Source: a virus. Taken from it: a DNA stretch of 64,000 nt. The notes beneath the pieces are model-generated. The model was not told the DNA's origin. It made no database searches and saw only the letters and a program-made list of their open reading frames with translations. Below, in pieces: positions 26,939 to 35,372 of this stretch. Numbering within the stretch: position 1 is the first letter of the stretch; each line of letters begins with the position of its first letter. Both the position numbers and the translations under genes were made by a program. The DNA lies in IMG/VR virus record IMGVR_UViG_3300042892_001725, positions 26,999 through 90,998 of that record; one strand, 5' to 3'.

Positions 26939-28834
26939 ATGGGTTCATTAGACATTAATTTTGGATATAATAAAATTCAAAAGAAAGTTAACGCAACAAA
27001 ATCTTTTGCTGATATTAAGTCTCAGTATGACGAGGCAAATAGAAAAGCGGGTAGTTCCTTTGAAAAAACAAAATCTCAAGTTTCAGAATCATTAAACAGT
27101 GTTAAAAGTCAAACTAAAAGATATCAGAAACAAGTAAAAAACCAATTTGAACAACTTTTAGATTTAACCAACACAACAGGTGGAAATGGTAGTGGTTCAC
27201 CATCATATATTAAAAGACTCTTAATTAGAACAATTAAAAACGTACAACCAAGGTTACGAACAATTGTTATTAAAGATTGTTTAACAGCATTAGGGTGTGA
27301 CCAACAACAAACATACACATCTCCGGAAACAATTTATGTAAAAGTTGGTTCTATCGATTTATTTAATAGATTATTAATTGACCCCCAAGATGAAGTAGGT
27401 GCTGTTGTTTACGAAAAGAAGTCGATTCAAGTAGGACAAATTCCATTCTCAATGAATCGAGAATTACATCAATTAACTCAAAATAATAGTATATACACTC
27501 ACGTAGGTAAGTCGGGTCAAGATTTATTTAAAATACAATATGTAAACGCTGACCCAAATGGTGTAACAGGTGGTTGGTTTCAGGTTGATTTAAGTAGTAG
27601 AACCGGACCTCTTAGAGTAGGTGAATTTATGGTTGATTATTACGACACAATAAGAATGGCGGAAGACACCGATATTATTGGGTCTATTATGGAATCCTTA
27701 TCCGGTGCAATATCAATGAAAGTATCTGCGGGAACATCTCAAGTTGAAAACGCAAGTAAATACGAATTAATATTGGCAAGAATATTAGGACTTTGTTTTG
27801 ATAGTAGGGGTAATGAAATAGATACTAGTGGTATTGCTAAGATAGCTGAACTAGATGGTGTTGACGATTCATTTTTTGAGTTTACTGAAATTGATTTAAG
27901 AAATATTGATATTAGAACACAAAACATTAAGAAAGGGGTTATTCAATTTGAGGATTGTGATAACATTGATTTACCTGTTAACTTCAACGAAATTATAAGT
28001 GCGTTAGGACAATTAAATTTTTATGAAGGTTCTGAGTTTGAAGAGGCGGCAAATAACATAACAGATGTTTTGGCAAACAATCCGGCTTGGATTGGTGTTG
28101 GAATAAATGTTACCCCACAGGTTGTTGTTGACACAAATTTTATAAAATTAATAAGTAACGGAATGATTAGTGCTTTAATTACTCCAAAAATGATATTACC
28201 AATTATTGTTATGTATAAAGCGTTGGGTAATACATTGGCGGACAATATAAAATCATTTGTTGATTTCGCTAAAATATTTAAAAAGTTCTTCATTAATTTA
28301 GTATCTAAAGTAGGTGCAATATTTGTTGAGGAATTGTTTAAATTAATTAAAGAAGACATTTTGAAACTTGTTCAACAAGTTATTAAAGATATTGTTAAAG
28401 AAAAGATTGTTAAAAAATATGCAATGATATTAAAATTAATTGCGTTATTATTGGCAATCATTGGATTGATAACGGATTATCGTAAGTGTAAAAACTTAAT
28501 AGACGATATATTGGCGTTATTGAATTTATTAAATCTCCCCGGACTGAGTAGTGGAATACCATTACCATTCTTATATGCCGCACAATTATTGGATGGTTAC
28601 TCCGAATCAAGAGCCTTTATTGGTGCCATTGAAGAAATGCAAAGTATGGGAATCCCTACCGGAGCGATGCCAAGTGGTGCACCAAATTTTGATTTATTAG
28701 GGAAGTTTGGACAAATGAAAGCGATGGCTATGGAAGATGCGGAAAATAATAAACTTCAAGTTGCGGTGGGACCATTGGTGGTAACTCCGGCGTTCTTGAC
28801 TGTTCCTGCCAGTTCGTATGGTAAAAAATTCTAA
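26939..28834 (+). CDS. Large tail/baseplate-type structural protein with hydrophobic segments
   Basis: A 631-residue protein. Residues about 20-75 form a Lys/Gln-rich coiled coil (SFADIKSQYDEANRKAGSSF). The middle is mixed alpha/beta. Residues about 400-560 are strongly hydrophobic helices (LISALITPKMILPIIVMY-like, MILKLIALLLAIIGLITDY), unusual for a soluble virion protein and suggesting membrane interaction or a buried core. The C-terminus is Gly/Ala/Met-rich. It is followed 2 bp later by a 74-residue gene and then the gp5-like hub. I do not recognise the family; a tape-measure-like or baseplate role is inferred from position and hydrophobicity. Confidence 0.65.
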   Translation: MGSLDINFGYNKIQKKVNATKSFADIKSQYDEANRKAGSSFEKTKSQVSESLNSVKSQTKRYQKQVKNQFEQLLDLTNTTGGNGSGSPSYIKRLLIRTIKNVQPRLRTIVIKDCLTALGCDQQQTYTSPETIYVKVGSIDLFNRLLIDPQDEVGAVVYEKKSIQVGQIPFSMNRELHQLTQNNSIYTHVGKSGQDLFKIQYVNADPNGVTGGWFQVDLSSRTGPLRVGEFMVDYYDTIRMAEDTDIIGSIMESLSGAISMKVSAGTSQVENASKYELILARILGLCFDSRGNEIDTSGIAKIAELDGVDDSFFEFTEIDLRNIDIRTQNIKKGVIQFEDCDNIDLPVNFNEIISALGQLNFYEGSEFEEAANNITDVLANNPAWIGVGINVTPQVVVDTNFIKLISNGMISALITPKMILPIIVMYKALGNTLADNIKSFVDFAKIFKKFFINLVSKVGAIFVEELFKLIKEDILKLVQQVIKDIVKEKIVKKYAMILKLIALLLAIIGLITDYRKCKNLIDDILALLNLLNLPGLSSGIPLPFLYAAQLLDGYSESRAFIGAIEEMQSMGIPTGAMPSGAPNFDLLGKFGQMKAMAMEDAENNKLQVAVGPLVVTPAFLTVPASSYGKKF

Positions 28835-28836
28835 TT

Positions 28837-29061
28837 ATGGATAAGAAAGAAAAATCTGAAAAAGTATTACAAATCATTAAAGAACATAAAACATCGTCAA
28901 ATAAAGATTTAATTCTTGCGATGGATTATCTTTTGGAGGATTTTGAATTTACTAAAAAATTAGTTTTAAAAGGAACTGAACAATTAGATAAGTTAGAGTT
29001 AACTTACAACACCATATTAAAAGAATATCAAAAAAGAATAAAACCAAATGATAATAGATAG
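28837..29061 (+). CDS. Hypothetical small helical protein
   Basis: A 74-residue charged helical protein (EKSEKVLQIIKEHKTSSNKD, GTEQLDKLELTYNTILKEYQ) with coiled-coil character and no recognised family. It overlaps the baseplate hub gene by 14 bp, so it is probably a partner or chaperone of that protein. Confidence 0.7.
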   Translation: MDKKEKSEKVLQIIKEHKTSSNKDLILAMDYLLEDFEFTKKLVLKGTEQLDKLELTYNTILKEYQKRIKPNDNR

Positions 29062-30616
29062 TCAAAATAAGTATCAAATATTATTTCCGGGATATGTTTA
29101 CGATAACCAAGACCCAATGATGTTGGGTAGAATTAGAGTTATTCCTGAAACTAAAAATTATAACGATATAATCGCGTCCGTTCCGAATTGGGATGAACAA
29201 AAAGATATATGGACATCGAGAGACCCATTACTTTTTATGCCGTTATTACCGTTTTATATTAGTCAGACACCTAAAAAGGATGAGTATGTTCATATTGTTT
29301 ATATGAATAGAATGTCCGAATTTAATAACCAATTTTATATTCAAGGTCCGTTCTCGTCTCCAATGACAACACCTTTTGAACACTACCAAGGCGCCAAAAA
29401 ATTCTTGGCAGCCGGAGATAGAATTAAACAAGGTATGAGTCTTAAAAACCAAGACGGTGAATACCGTGATAAAAACAGTCAAGGTATCTTCCCTGAACCT
29501 GGTGACAACGCTTTGTTAGGTAGAGGAACCGCTGACGTTATTGTAAAAGAAAATGAAGTATTAATCCGTGCCGGAAAAACAAAAGAATTATCTAAAGATA
29601 AATTCCCAATTGGTAATCAAAATAGAGCCTTTTTACAGTTAACAAGATTTACTCAAACTAAAAAAACATTACCACCTGAAACAAAATATAGATTAGTTCA
29701 AGATGTTTTATTAGTTAAAAAAATGATTGTTTGGGATATTGCAACATTAAATACGACGGCAGATTCCTTTACCGGGTCAGTTAAATTGTATAATCTTAAA
29801 CCAAGTCCAAAAGTTAATACGGACAACTTTAAATACGATACCATATTAAAATTAAATAGTGGTGAAGATTATGGTGTTGAACTAGAGTCCATATCGTTTG
29901 TGGGTAAAACTTTTCAGGAATCGGTTAAATCAATTAATGATTTTATTTCTAAAGTATTTAACCCAAATGTTACATTTACAGGAATAACAATTAATAACCC
30001 AAAAAATCTTGCTGACCAATTTCCTTTTGTTGTTACACCATCAAAACAAACATACGATACCGGTAAAAACTTTACACCATCAACGGCATTAAATGATGTT
30101 GTTGAATACGTGAATTACAAAAGATTTTTTAATAAAATTAAATTAAATAATTCAAAAGAAGAAGGTTGGTTTTTGGTTTCAGAAAATAAAGGGGGTAAAC
30201 CTTTATTTGGTCCTCAAGGAACTGTTAAAGAAGAAACAGTAATACCAACAACATTTCAAAATGAAGATGTTACTTACGGTGTGTTAGGTGCTCAAAAAGT
30301 ATTTTTATTATCTCAAAACGCAACAAGTCCTAAAGGACAAATTGATTTATCTAATACGTTATACGGTATTCCACAGGATAAATTTGTTGGTGCCGGAGAT
30401 ACATTATTTGAGAAAACATACTCAAGTGTTAGAGGTGAAGAATTGGTTAAACTGATTGAGAAAATTGTTGAATTTTTAAACAATCACGTCCATCCTCATG
30501 CTAATATGGTTCCGGATGAAGCGACTCAAGGTTCTAAAACAACCAAGACTAGTATCAATCAATTACTAGCCGATGTAAATAATACTGTCTTAAATCAAAA
30601 TATTCGATTAAACTAA
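29048..30616 (+). CDS. Baseplate hub / central spike protein, gp5-like without lysozyme domain
   Basis: A 522-residue protein. The N-terminal 110 residues look like the OB-fold of gp5/VgrG-type hubs (FPGYVYDNQDPMMLGRIRVI, DPLLFMPLLPFYISQTPKKD, EYVHIVYMN). A Gly/Asp-rich segment (FPEPGDNALLGRGTADVIVK) resembles the sequence after the OB-fold in T4-like phages. The C-terminus has a helical His-rich stretch (KIVEFLNNHVHPHANMV). No lysozyme domain is present between them, in contrast to T4 gp5. It is expected at the tip of the tail tube, puncturing the host envelope. Confidence 0.72.
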   Translation: MIIDSQNKYQILFPGYVYDNQDPMMLGRIRVIPETKNYNDIIASVPNWDEQKDIWTSRDPLLFMPLLPFYISQTPKKDEYVHIVYMNRMSEFNNQFYIQGPFSSPMTTPFEHYQGAKKFLAAGDRIKQGMSLKNQDGEYRDKNSQGIFPEPGDNALLGRGTADVIVKENEVLIRAGKTKELSKDKFPIGNQNRAFLQLTRFTQTKKTLPPETKYRLVQDVLLVKKMIVWDIATLNTTADSFTGSVKLYNLKPSPKVNTDNFKYDTILKLNSGEDYGVELESISFVGKTFQESVKSINDFISKVFNPNVTFTGITINNPKNLADQFPFVVTPSKQTYDTGKNFTPSTALNDVVEYVNYKRFFNKIKLNNSKEEGWFLVSENKGGKPLFGPQGTVKEETVIPTTFQNEDVTYGVLGAQKVFLLSQNATSPKGQIDLSNTLYGIPQDKFVGAGDTLFEKTYSSVRGEELVKLIEKIVEFLNNHVHPHANMVPDEATQGSKTTKTSINQLLADVNNTVLNQNIRLN

Positions 30617-30617
30617 A

Positions 30618-30625
30618 TATTTATT
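30618..30625 (+). promoter_or_regulatory. TATTTAT late-promoter-like box
   Basis: TATTTATT, 13 nt before the ATG at 30639. Its flanks (aaatatttattgtta) match the box before 26557. Confidence 0.5.
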
Positions 30626-30638
30626 GTTAAAAGATTTT

Positions 30639-32099
30639 ATGTCAATTAACAATTCCTATTTTAGTAAAAACAATACAATCATATCAAATAGTTTAACAAA
30701 CACCGGAAGAAACCCTGTGACTGAACTATTTTATGGTTCATTAGCGACTTCACAATACCCAAATGGGTTTAGCCGTTTCATTTTTGATTTGGATATGTCT
30801 CTTCTTCAAGAAAAAATATCTGACGGAACAATATCTACAACTTGTCCTGATGCTATGACACATACGTTAAGAATGGTTAACACATCAACCTTTAATATTG
30901 AAGAGTTAAATACAACAACATCTCAAGCTAGATTGAGAGCAACTTCCTTTGATTTAATATTATTTAGAATACCTAACAACCAAATGTGGGACGAAGGTGT
31001 TGGATATGACTTTGCTGACTTAATATATGATTATAGTAATTCAGATAGAAACTTCTCAACAAGACCGTCAAATTGGATTCAAACAACAACATTAAGTGGG
31101 TGGACATCACCGGGTATCTATAACAATAATAATTCAGGTTCAACACCATACAGTGCGTTAACTATTGTAGACACACAACATTTTCAATTCGGGAATGAAG
31201 ACATATCTTTTGATATGACAAGTGAAATTAATAATATCTTAACAAATGGTTTAACCGGTGTAACAGGATGGGGAATTGCTTATTTACCTCAAATTGAAAA
31301 CTTAACGGGGTTAACTGAGAACTACGAAGTTCAATTCTTTACAAGACATACTCAAACCTTCTACGAACCATTCTTAGAAACAAACTATGATGATTTGATT
31401 GAGGATGACAGAAACTCATTTTCGTTAGGGAAAATCAATAAATTATACTTATACATATACGAAGATGGTAATCCTATCAACTTAGATGAATTACCGTCAG
31501 TGTCTATTTCGGATTCCAATGGAACTCCTATTTTAGGATTAATGAGTCCTTACTTAGATGTATGTCAGAGAACCAAAGGTGTTTATGAAGTTACAATACC
31601 ACCATTAATTGGGTATCGTACACCTTGTTCTTTTTATGACATTTGGTCAGGGTTAAAATTAAATGGTTTTTCTTTACCTAATATAACCAATGACTTTGTA
31701 TTATACCCGTTAAAACATTCAATTCAAATTGGTACGTCAACTCAGGACCCAAAGATTTATGGATTTGATTTTTACGGAATAAAACAAGACGAAAAAATAT
31801 ACAACACAGATATTAGAAAAGTTGGCGTGGTAATTAAACAAGCTTACACAACAAATAAGTTACTTCCAAACGTAAAGGCTCATTACCGAGTGTATGTAAG
31901 AGAAGGGCAAACAGAAGTTCAAGTTCAAGGATGGACAAGAATTAACCAAACCCCAAATGAATATTACTTTATGTTCGATACGAGGGATAAAATACCAAAC
32001 GAATACTATGTTGATTTGAAAGTTGAGAGTAGTGGGGTGATTAATACCTACAAAAAACAAATCAAATTTCAGATTGTTAATGTGAAGTATTTGGAATAA
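30639..32099 (+). CDS. Virion structural protein (DNRLRE/jelly-roll-like)
   Basis: I use the ATG at 30639; an in-frame TTG at 30624 lies inside the promoter-like box. The product is 486 residues. The first half (SRFIFDLDMSLLQEKI, ATSFDLILFRIPNNQMWDEG, ISFDMTSEINNIL, WGIAYLPQIE) has the strand pattern and 'linear combination of fields' look of DNRLRE/jelly-roll domains. The second half is beta-rich with IYIYEDGNPI-like and VRVYVREGQTEVQV-like strands. It follows the hub gene in the plus-strand tail block, so it may be a baseplate, neck or fibre protein. The exact role is unknown. Confidence 0.65.
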   Translation: MSINNSYFSKNNTIISNSLTNTGRNPVTELFYGSLATSQYPNGFSRFIFDLDMSLLQEKISDGTISTTCPDAMTHTLRMVNTSTFNIEELNTTTSQARLRATSFDLILFRIPNNQMWDEGVGYDFADLIYDYSNSDRNFSTRPSNWIQTTTLSGWTSPGIYNNNNSGSTPYSALTIVDTQHFQFGNEDISFDMTSEINNILTNGLTGVTGWGIAYLPQIENLTGLTENYEVQFFTRHTQTFYEPFLETNYDDLIEDDRNSFSLGKINKLYLYIYEDGNPINLDELPSVSISDSNGTPILGLMSPYLDVCQRTKGVYEVTIPPLIGYRTPCSFYDIWSGLKLNGFSLPNITNDFVLYPLKHSIQIGTSTQDPKIYGFDFYGIKQDEKIYNTDIRKVGVVIKQAYTTNKLLPNVKAHYRVYVREGQTEVQVQGWTRINQTPNEYYFMFDTRDKIPNEYYVDLKVESSGVINTYKKQIKFQIVNVKYLE

Positions 32100-32104
32100 T
32101 AAGA

Positions 32105-32112
32105 TATTTATA
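32105..32112 (+). promoter_or_regulatory. TATTTAT late-promoter-like box
   Basis: TATTTATA within the palindrome TATTTATAAATA, 33 nt before the ATG at 32146. Confidence 0.5.
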
Positions 32113-32145
32113 AATAAAAACTAAAAAAAAAATAATACAAAATAT

Positions 32146-32751
32146 ATGGCAAATTATATTATAAATGATTGTTTAACTAATGAGGAATACATTGTTTCTG
32201 CAATAACGTTAACAGTGGGAGAAACAGTAGGGTATTCTATTGACGAGATAGGATTTTGTGCTACTGTTGGGGTAGAAACGTCTAACCCTCCAACTATAGG
32301 GGTAACCTTGGGGATATCATATACAGATTGTTGTGAGTGTTTAAGTGAGACCACAGTGGATTTAAATTTTAAATTTATACGATGTGGTACATTAGAAGAG
32401 ATTAATATAGACCCAACTGAATTTTGTAGTTACTTTGGTGCTCCCACATCAGGTAGTACTTATGAAATACAATTTGGTAGAGGAACACCATTTTGCGTAA
32501 CTTTTGATGGGTTAACTAATTCGGGTGAAACAAATTATTATTACTATTCAGGTCCCTTTTTAGATTGTGAAAATTGTGTATCACCACCACCTATATCCGC
32601 AGGAACAGAAACAATTATGTGTGTACTTGATTGTAGTGGTAACACTATAACAGTTGTCCCACCCCACCCAACTTGGACAAACGCGTATGGTAAGGCAGTT
32701 GTCTTACTAGATGCAATCGAACTTGGTGGAATGAATGGATTAAATTCGTAA
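32146..32751 (+). CDS. Cys-rich small structural-type protein
   Basis: A 201-residue beta-rich protein with many cysteines, several in close pairs (DCCEC, DCENC, CVLDC). It resembles the Cys-rich inserts of the fibre proteins of this phage (for example residues 180-255 of the 1062-residue fibre). Disulphides or metal binding would suit a virion protein exposed outside the cell. A late-type box 33 nt upstream supports late expression. No family recognised. Confidence 0.65.
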   Translation: MANYIINDCLTNEEYIVSAITLTVGETVGYSIDEIGFCATVGVETSNPPTIGVTLGISYTDCCECLSETTVDLNFKFIRCGTLEEINIDPTEFCSYFGAPTSGSTYEIQFGRGTPFCVTFDGLTNSGETNYYYYSGPFLDCENCVSPPPISAGTETIMCVLDCSGNTITVVPPHPTWTNAYGKAVVLLDAIELGGMNGLNS

Positions 32752-32754
32752 GTT

Positions 32755-33033
32755 ATGGGTAAGGTAGTTAAACTTTCAGAATCAGATTTATCAAACATTA
32801 TTAAAAAAGTAATGTCTGAACAAGATTACTCATCCGATGTTAATAGACCAACGAGTGATAGAGAGAGACAAGTCAAATCAATCTTTGGTGACAAATACGG
32901 TTCGTATATCCCAAATGATGTTCTTAGATACATAAGAAAAAACCCCGCACAATTCTTCAAAAAAATATATGAAATGTATGGAGATAGAGCTTATGACTAC
33001 TTAGATAAAGCAAAAAATAAAGGAGGAATTTAA
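32755..33033 (+). CDS. Hypothetical small protein with phage N-terminal helix
   Basis: A 92-residue protein. It opens with a helix (VKLSESDLSNIIKKVMSEQ) of a kind seen at the start of several proteins in this genome, which may be a capsid-targeting or assembly peptide. The rest is soluble and basic (YIRKNPAQFFKKIYEMYGDR). It is the last gene of the 25.8-33.0 kb plus-strand block; the terminator hairpin overlaps its stop codon. Function unknown. Confidence 0.65.
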   Translation: MGKVVKLSESDLSNIIKKVMSEQDYSSDVNRPTSDRERQVKSIFGDKYGSYIPNDVLRYIRKNPAQFFKKIYEMYGDRAYDYLDKAKNKGGI

Positions 33034-33049
33034 TTTTCTCCTTTTTTTT
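33019..33049 (+). terminator. Rho-independent terminator overlapping a stop codon
   Basis: AAAGGAG and CTCCTTT arms enclose a 12-nt loop and are followed by T7. The TAA of the preceding gene (33031-33033) is inside the loop. Confidence 0.85.
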
Positions 33050-33083
33050 ATCAAATTATTTTTTTATATATAAAATTTTTACG

Positions 33084-33091
33084 TATCTTTG
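33084..33091 (+). promoter_or_regulatory. Host-type -7 element
   Basis: TATCTTTG matches the Bacteroidota TAnnTTTG element, 20 nt before the ATG at 33112. The -33 position is a T-run rather than TTG. Confidence 0.55.
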
Positions 33092-33111
33092 TCCGATAAT
33101 TCACTAAAGAT

Positions 33112-33555
33112 ATGATAAAATACATAAAACGAAAATTAAAACGTAGAGCTGTTAGAAAGAAACTATTAGAGTTACAGATATTATACGATGTTGTTGACCC
33201 GGGAAGATTGGCGGATATCAATGATTGTAAATTTATTTTCCGTAATGTCTTACGACATTCCAATTCCATTTATGAAATTGCTCCACTATCTGACCATAGA
33301 ATTATAGAAAATAAAAAATTAGGTGTATTCATTATCTTAGACGATAAAAAAATTACAATAATCAATCACGTTTGTTATTATAGTAATATCCCCCTTACTG
33401 ATAGAGATTGGAAGAAAATGTCCAATATGTATGATAACAAAGTGCAACAAAATAGAATGCAACGTATTGAACAAATGAAATCCCAAGTGGAACATTCATT
33501 ATCAAAATTAAAGAATAGAATCTTAATTAAATCAAAAACCCCCACTGTTGAGTAG
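33112..33555 (+). CDS. Hypothetical basic protein
   Basis: A 147-residue basic protein. A Lys/Arg-rich N-terminus (KYIKRKLKRRAVRKKLLELQ) precedes a small alpha/beta domain (LGVFIILDDKKITIINHVCY) and a long C-terminal helix. It stands alone between terminators, with its own host-type promoter, so it is probably expressed early. Nucleic-acid binding would fit the charge but is not shown. Family unknown. Confidence 0.7.
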   Translation: MIKYIKRKLKRRAVRKKLLELQILYDVVDPGRLADINDCKFIFRNVLRHSNSIYEIAPLSDHRIIENKKLGVFIILDDKKITIINHVCYYSNIPLTDRDWKKMSNMYDNKVQQNRMQRIEQMKSQVEHSLSKLKNRILIKSKTPTVE

Positions 33556-33566
33556 GGGTTTGTTAT
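33536..33566. terminator. Bidirectional terminator between convergent genes
   Basis: AAACCCC and GGGGTTT arms with an 11-nt loop overlap the TAG at 33553. The hairpin serves the plus gene ending at 33555 and the minus gene ending at 33567. Confidence 0.7.
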
Positions 33567-34796
33567 TTAAAACATATCTTCAAGACTCTGTAAGTGTTTC
33601 TTAACGATATCCAAGTCACTAATGTCCGTATACGTCATTCCTCGACTCTTTAAGGTTTGTATTTCTCTGTGTAGGTGTGATGTCATTTGTCTAACCATAT
33701 TTGACATTGATGGATAATTTTTAATCATATTATCTAGATAATAAACATCCTCAGGCAATTTTAACACATCACCAATTTTTTTAACCCAATCCTTACCGTA
33801 ATTATCGGCATCCATTTCCATATCCCAATAGATTTTATAAAATTCCTCAAAATCCTCAATATCCCCCATATAGGAATCCTTCAAATCAAATTCACTCATC
33901 TGTTGTTCGTGCCTTAATTCGTGGAATAAAATATAAACAAATGATGCAAAATTTGGAAACATTTCAGGTGAACATAAAATAATTGCCTTATTTGTTCTAA
34001 CCCCTTTAAATCCGGTGTTACAAGAATTCAATACTTTTATAACATATCCCCTATCTTGAACAAAATCTTTTATCTTCTCAGAAATCAAATCATATTCCTT
34101 CATTTTATCCTCAGGAATATCCTTTCTAAACTTATCAATAACTCTGTCGTAATTAGAGGACATTTTTAGTCCATTTGGGACAATATCTCCCAATATGGTG
34201 CCTTCGGTTATCTCAACCCATTCTTTAACCGTATGAACGTCGTGTGTGTCTATATCATAACTTCCGTCAACACCTTTCTCCCACATACCAATAACACGTT
34301 CAACATTATTTTTTATATGTTTACCTTTAGCTTTTTTATTATGGTGATTATCAACATCAATACTAAAAGGAAATAATTCAGTCTTTCTCCATTTTTTTAA
34401 TCCTAACTCAATTGGACCATTGTATTCACCGGCATTACTAGCCAACGTATTTTCTTTAATTGGAACAACTTTTAAATTTTTCTTACCGGGTGTTTGATTA
34501 ATGTTGTTACCCTCTTCATCACTATTGGTCGAATCAGGGTGTTTCGTCATATAATTAGTTACCTTTCTTGCCTTCCCCTCTATCTTCTTAATCTGTTTCT
34601 TTGTTTCATCCATCGAACCATCATAACTATCAAATTCCAATTCAGGATTATCATACTTAGATACCGATGTCGTAAACGGACCCATTTGAGATTTTTTGAA
34701 TTTTCTAATACCCACTTGAAGAGGTGCTATAAACGAACCTCTAGTTCCACTCTCTCCGGTAGCCTCTTTAATCTGTATTTTGTTATTTTTGTTCAT
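33567..34796 (-). CDS. HExxH metallopeptidase-like protein with capsid-type processing site
   Basis: I start at the ATG at 34796 (409 residues). An in-frame ATG at 34841 would run through the opposing gene's 5' end. Near residues 292-296 is HELRH in FVYILFHELRHEQQ, the zincin HExxH signature. About 35 residues later comes DMEMDADNYG, a plausible third zinc ligand. The N-terminus (MNKNNKIQIKEATGESG) carries the same IxE-ATGE element as the major capsid protein cleavage site. A motif of about 27 residues is duplicated (GIRKFKKSQMGPFTTSV and GLKKWRKTELFPFSIDV). I infer a processed virion-internal protein, possibly a protease packaged with the DNA. Confidence 0.65.
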   Translation of the reverse strand: MNKNNKIQIKEATGESGTRGSFIAPLQVGIRKFKKSQMGPFTTSVSKYDNPELEFDSYDGSMDETKKQIKKIEGKARKVTNYMTKHPDSTNSDEEGNNINQTPGKKNLKVVPIKENTLASNAGEYNGPIELGLKKWRKTELFPFSIDVDNHHNKKAKGKHIKNNVERVIGMWEKGVDGSYDIDTHDVHTVKEWVEITEGTILGDIVPNGLKMSSNYDRVIDKFRKDIPEDKMKEYDLISEKIKDFVQDRGYVIKVLNSCNTGFKGVRTNKAIILCSPEMFPNFASFVYILFHELRHEQQMSEFDLKDSYMGDIEDFEEFYKIYWDMEMDADNYGKDWVKKIGDVLKLPEDVYYLDNMIKNYPSMSNMVRQMTSHLHREIQTLKSRGMTYTDISDLDIVKKHLQSLEDMF

Positions 34797-34801
34797 ATAC
34801 T

Positions 34802-34809
34802 TATAAATA
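34802..34809 (-). promoter_or_regulatory. TATTTAT late-promoter-like box
   Basis: TATTTATA on the minus strand, 5 nt before the ATG at 34796. The same bases read TATAAATA on the plus strand, 17 nt before the ATG at 34827, so its direction of use is ambiguous. Confidence 0.4.
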
Positions 34810-34826
34810 TCAAACAAATTAAAAAA

Positions 34827-35051
34827 ATGGAAGAACCTCAATTATTCGGAAAGCTATTTGAATCAATACCAATCCAATCTGAAGAACACTTAGATGCCAT
34901 ACTTGAAACTATGGATAAAGAACACGGAATATACTATCTAACCCAAGCCGTTAAATACGCATATCAATCCGGAATATTCTCATTAGGAGAATGTGAAGTA
35001 TTATCAAAAGCAATTAGAGTAACCGCCAAAAAAGAAAAAGACGTAGAATAA
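34827..35051 (+). CDS. Hypothetical small acidic protein
   Basis: A 74-residue helical protein (EEHLDAILETMDKEHGIYYL, ECEVLSKAIRVTAKKEKD) of unknown function. The start at 34827 is the first ATG outside the divergent metallopeptidase gene. It is followed directly by a strong terminator, so it is a monocistronic unit. No domain recognised. Confidence 0.65.
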   Translation: MEEPQLFGKLFESIPIQSEEHLDAILETMDKEHGIYYLTQAVKYAYQSGIFSLGECEVLSKAIRVTAKKEKDVE

Positions 35052-35063
35052 CGTCTTTTTTTA
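35035..35063 (+). terminator. Rho-independent terminator
   Basis: A perfect 10-bp stem, AAAAAGACGT and ACGTCTTTTT, with loop AGAATA and further T residues. It overlaps the end of the 34827 gene. Confidence 0.88.
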
Positions 35064-35073
35064 TATAAAAATT

Positions 35074-35103
35074 TTGGCAGTTAAAATATTATATTTATAT
35101 TTG
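35074..35103 (+). promoter_or_regulatory. Host-type (Bacteroidota) promoter
   Basis: TTG at 35074-35076, exactly 19 nt, then TATATTTG at 35096-35103. The start codon at 35124 follows 20 nt later. Confidence 0.75.
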
Positions 35104-35123
35104 TCAAACAAAACACAAACACT

Positions 35124-35372
35124 ATGAAAAAGTTATTCTTATTATCGTTATTACTTATCGGAACATTAACCTCTGTGGCTCAAGTTAAACCAAAAACAAA
35201 AGACATTGACAAAGATGCCAACGTCTTGATGGATTCGTTATCTAAAGTTTATAACAAAAAAGTTTTTTCTATAATGAAAATTACTAAAAACGATACTATC
35301 AAAACCTATATTGCCTACGCAAAAGATAATAAATTAACTTATGAGTTAATTAGTTCAAAACGAATTAATTAA
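35124..35372 (+). CDS. Small secreted protein with signal peptide
   Basis: An 82-residue protein. It has a clear signal peptide (MKKLFLLSLLLIGTLTSVAQ) with likely cleavage after about residue 19-20. The mature part is short, Lys/Asp-rich and beta-like (IMKITKNDTIKTYIAYAKDN). A secreted or periplasmic phage product made from its own host-type promoter could modify the infected cell envelope, for example for exclusion, but this is inference. Its last 8 bp overlap the end of the convergent OmpA-like gene. Confidence 0.75.
   Translation: MKKLFLLSLLLIGTLTSVAQVKPKTKDIDKDANVLMDSLSKVYNKKVFSIMKITKNDTIKTYIAYAKDNKLTYELISSKRIN

Noticed and set aside
34802-34809. TATAAATA read as T4 late promoters on the plus strand (also at 36521, 37223, 40753, 45281, 62418)
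   Set aside because: Most of these lie directly upstream of minus-strand genes with no plus gene to drive; the reverse complement TATTTATA follows gene orientation at all but ambiguous sites.
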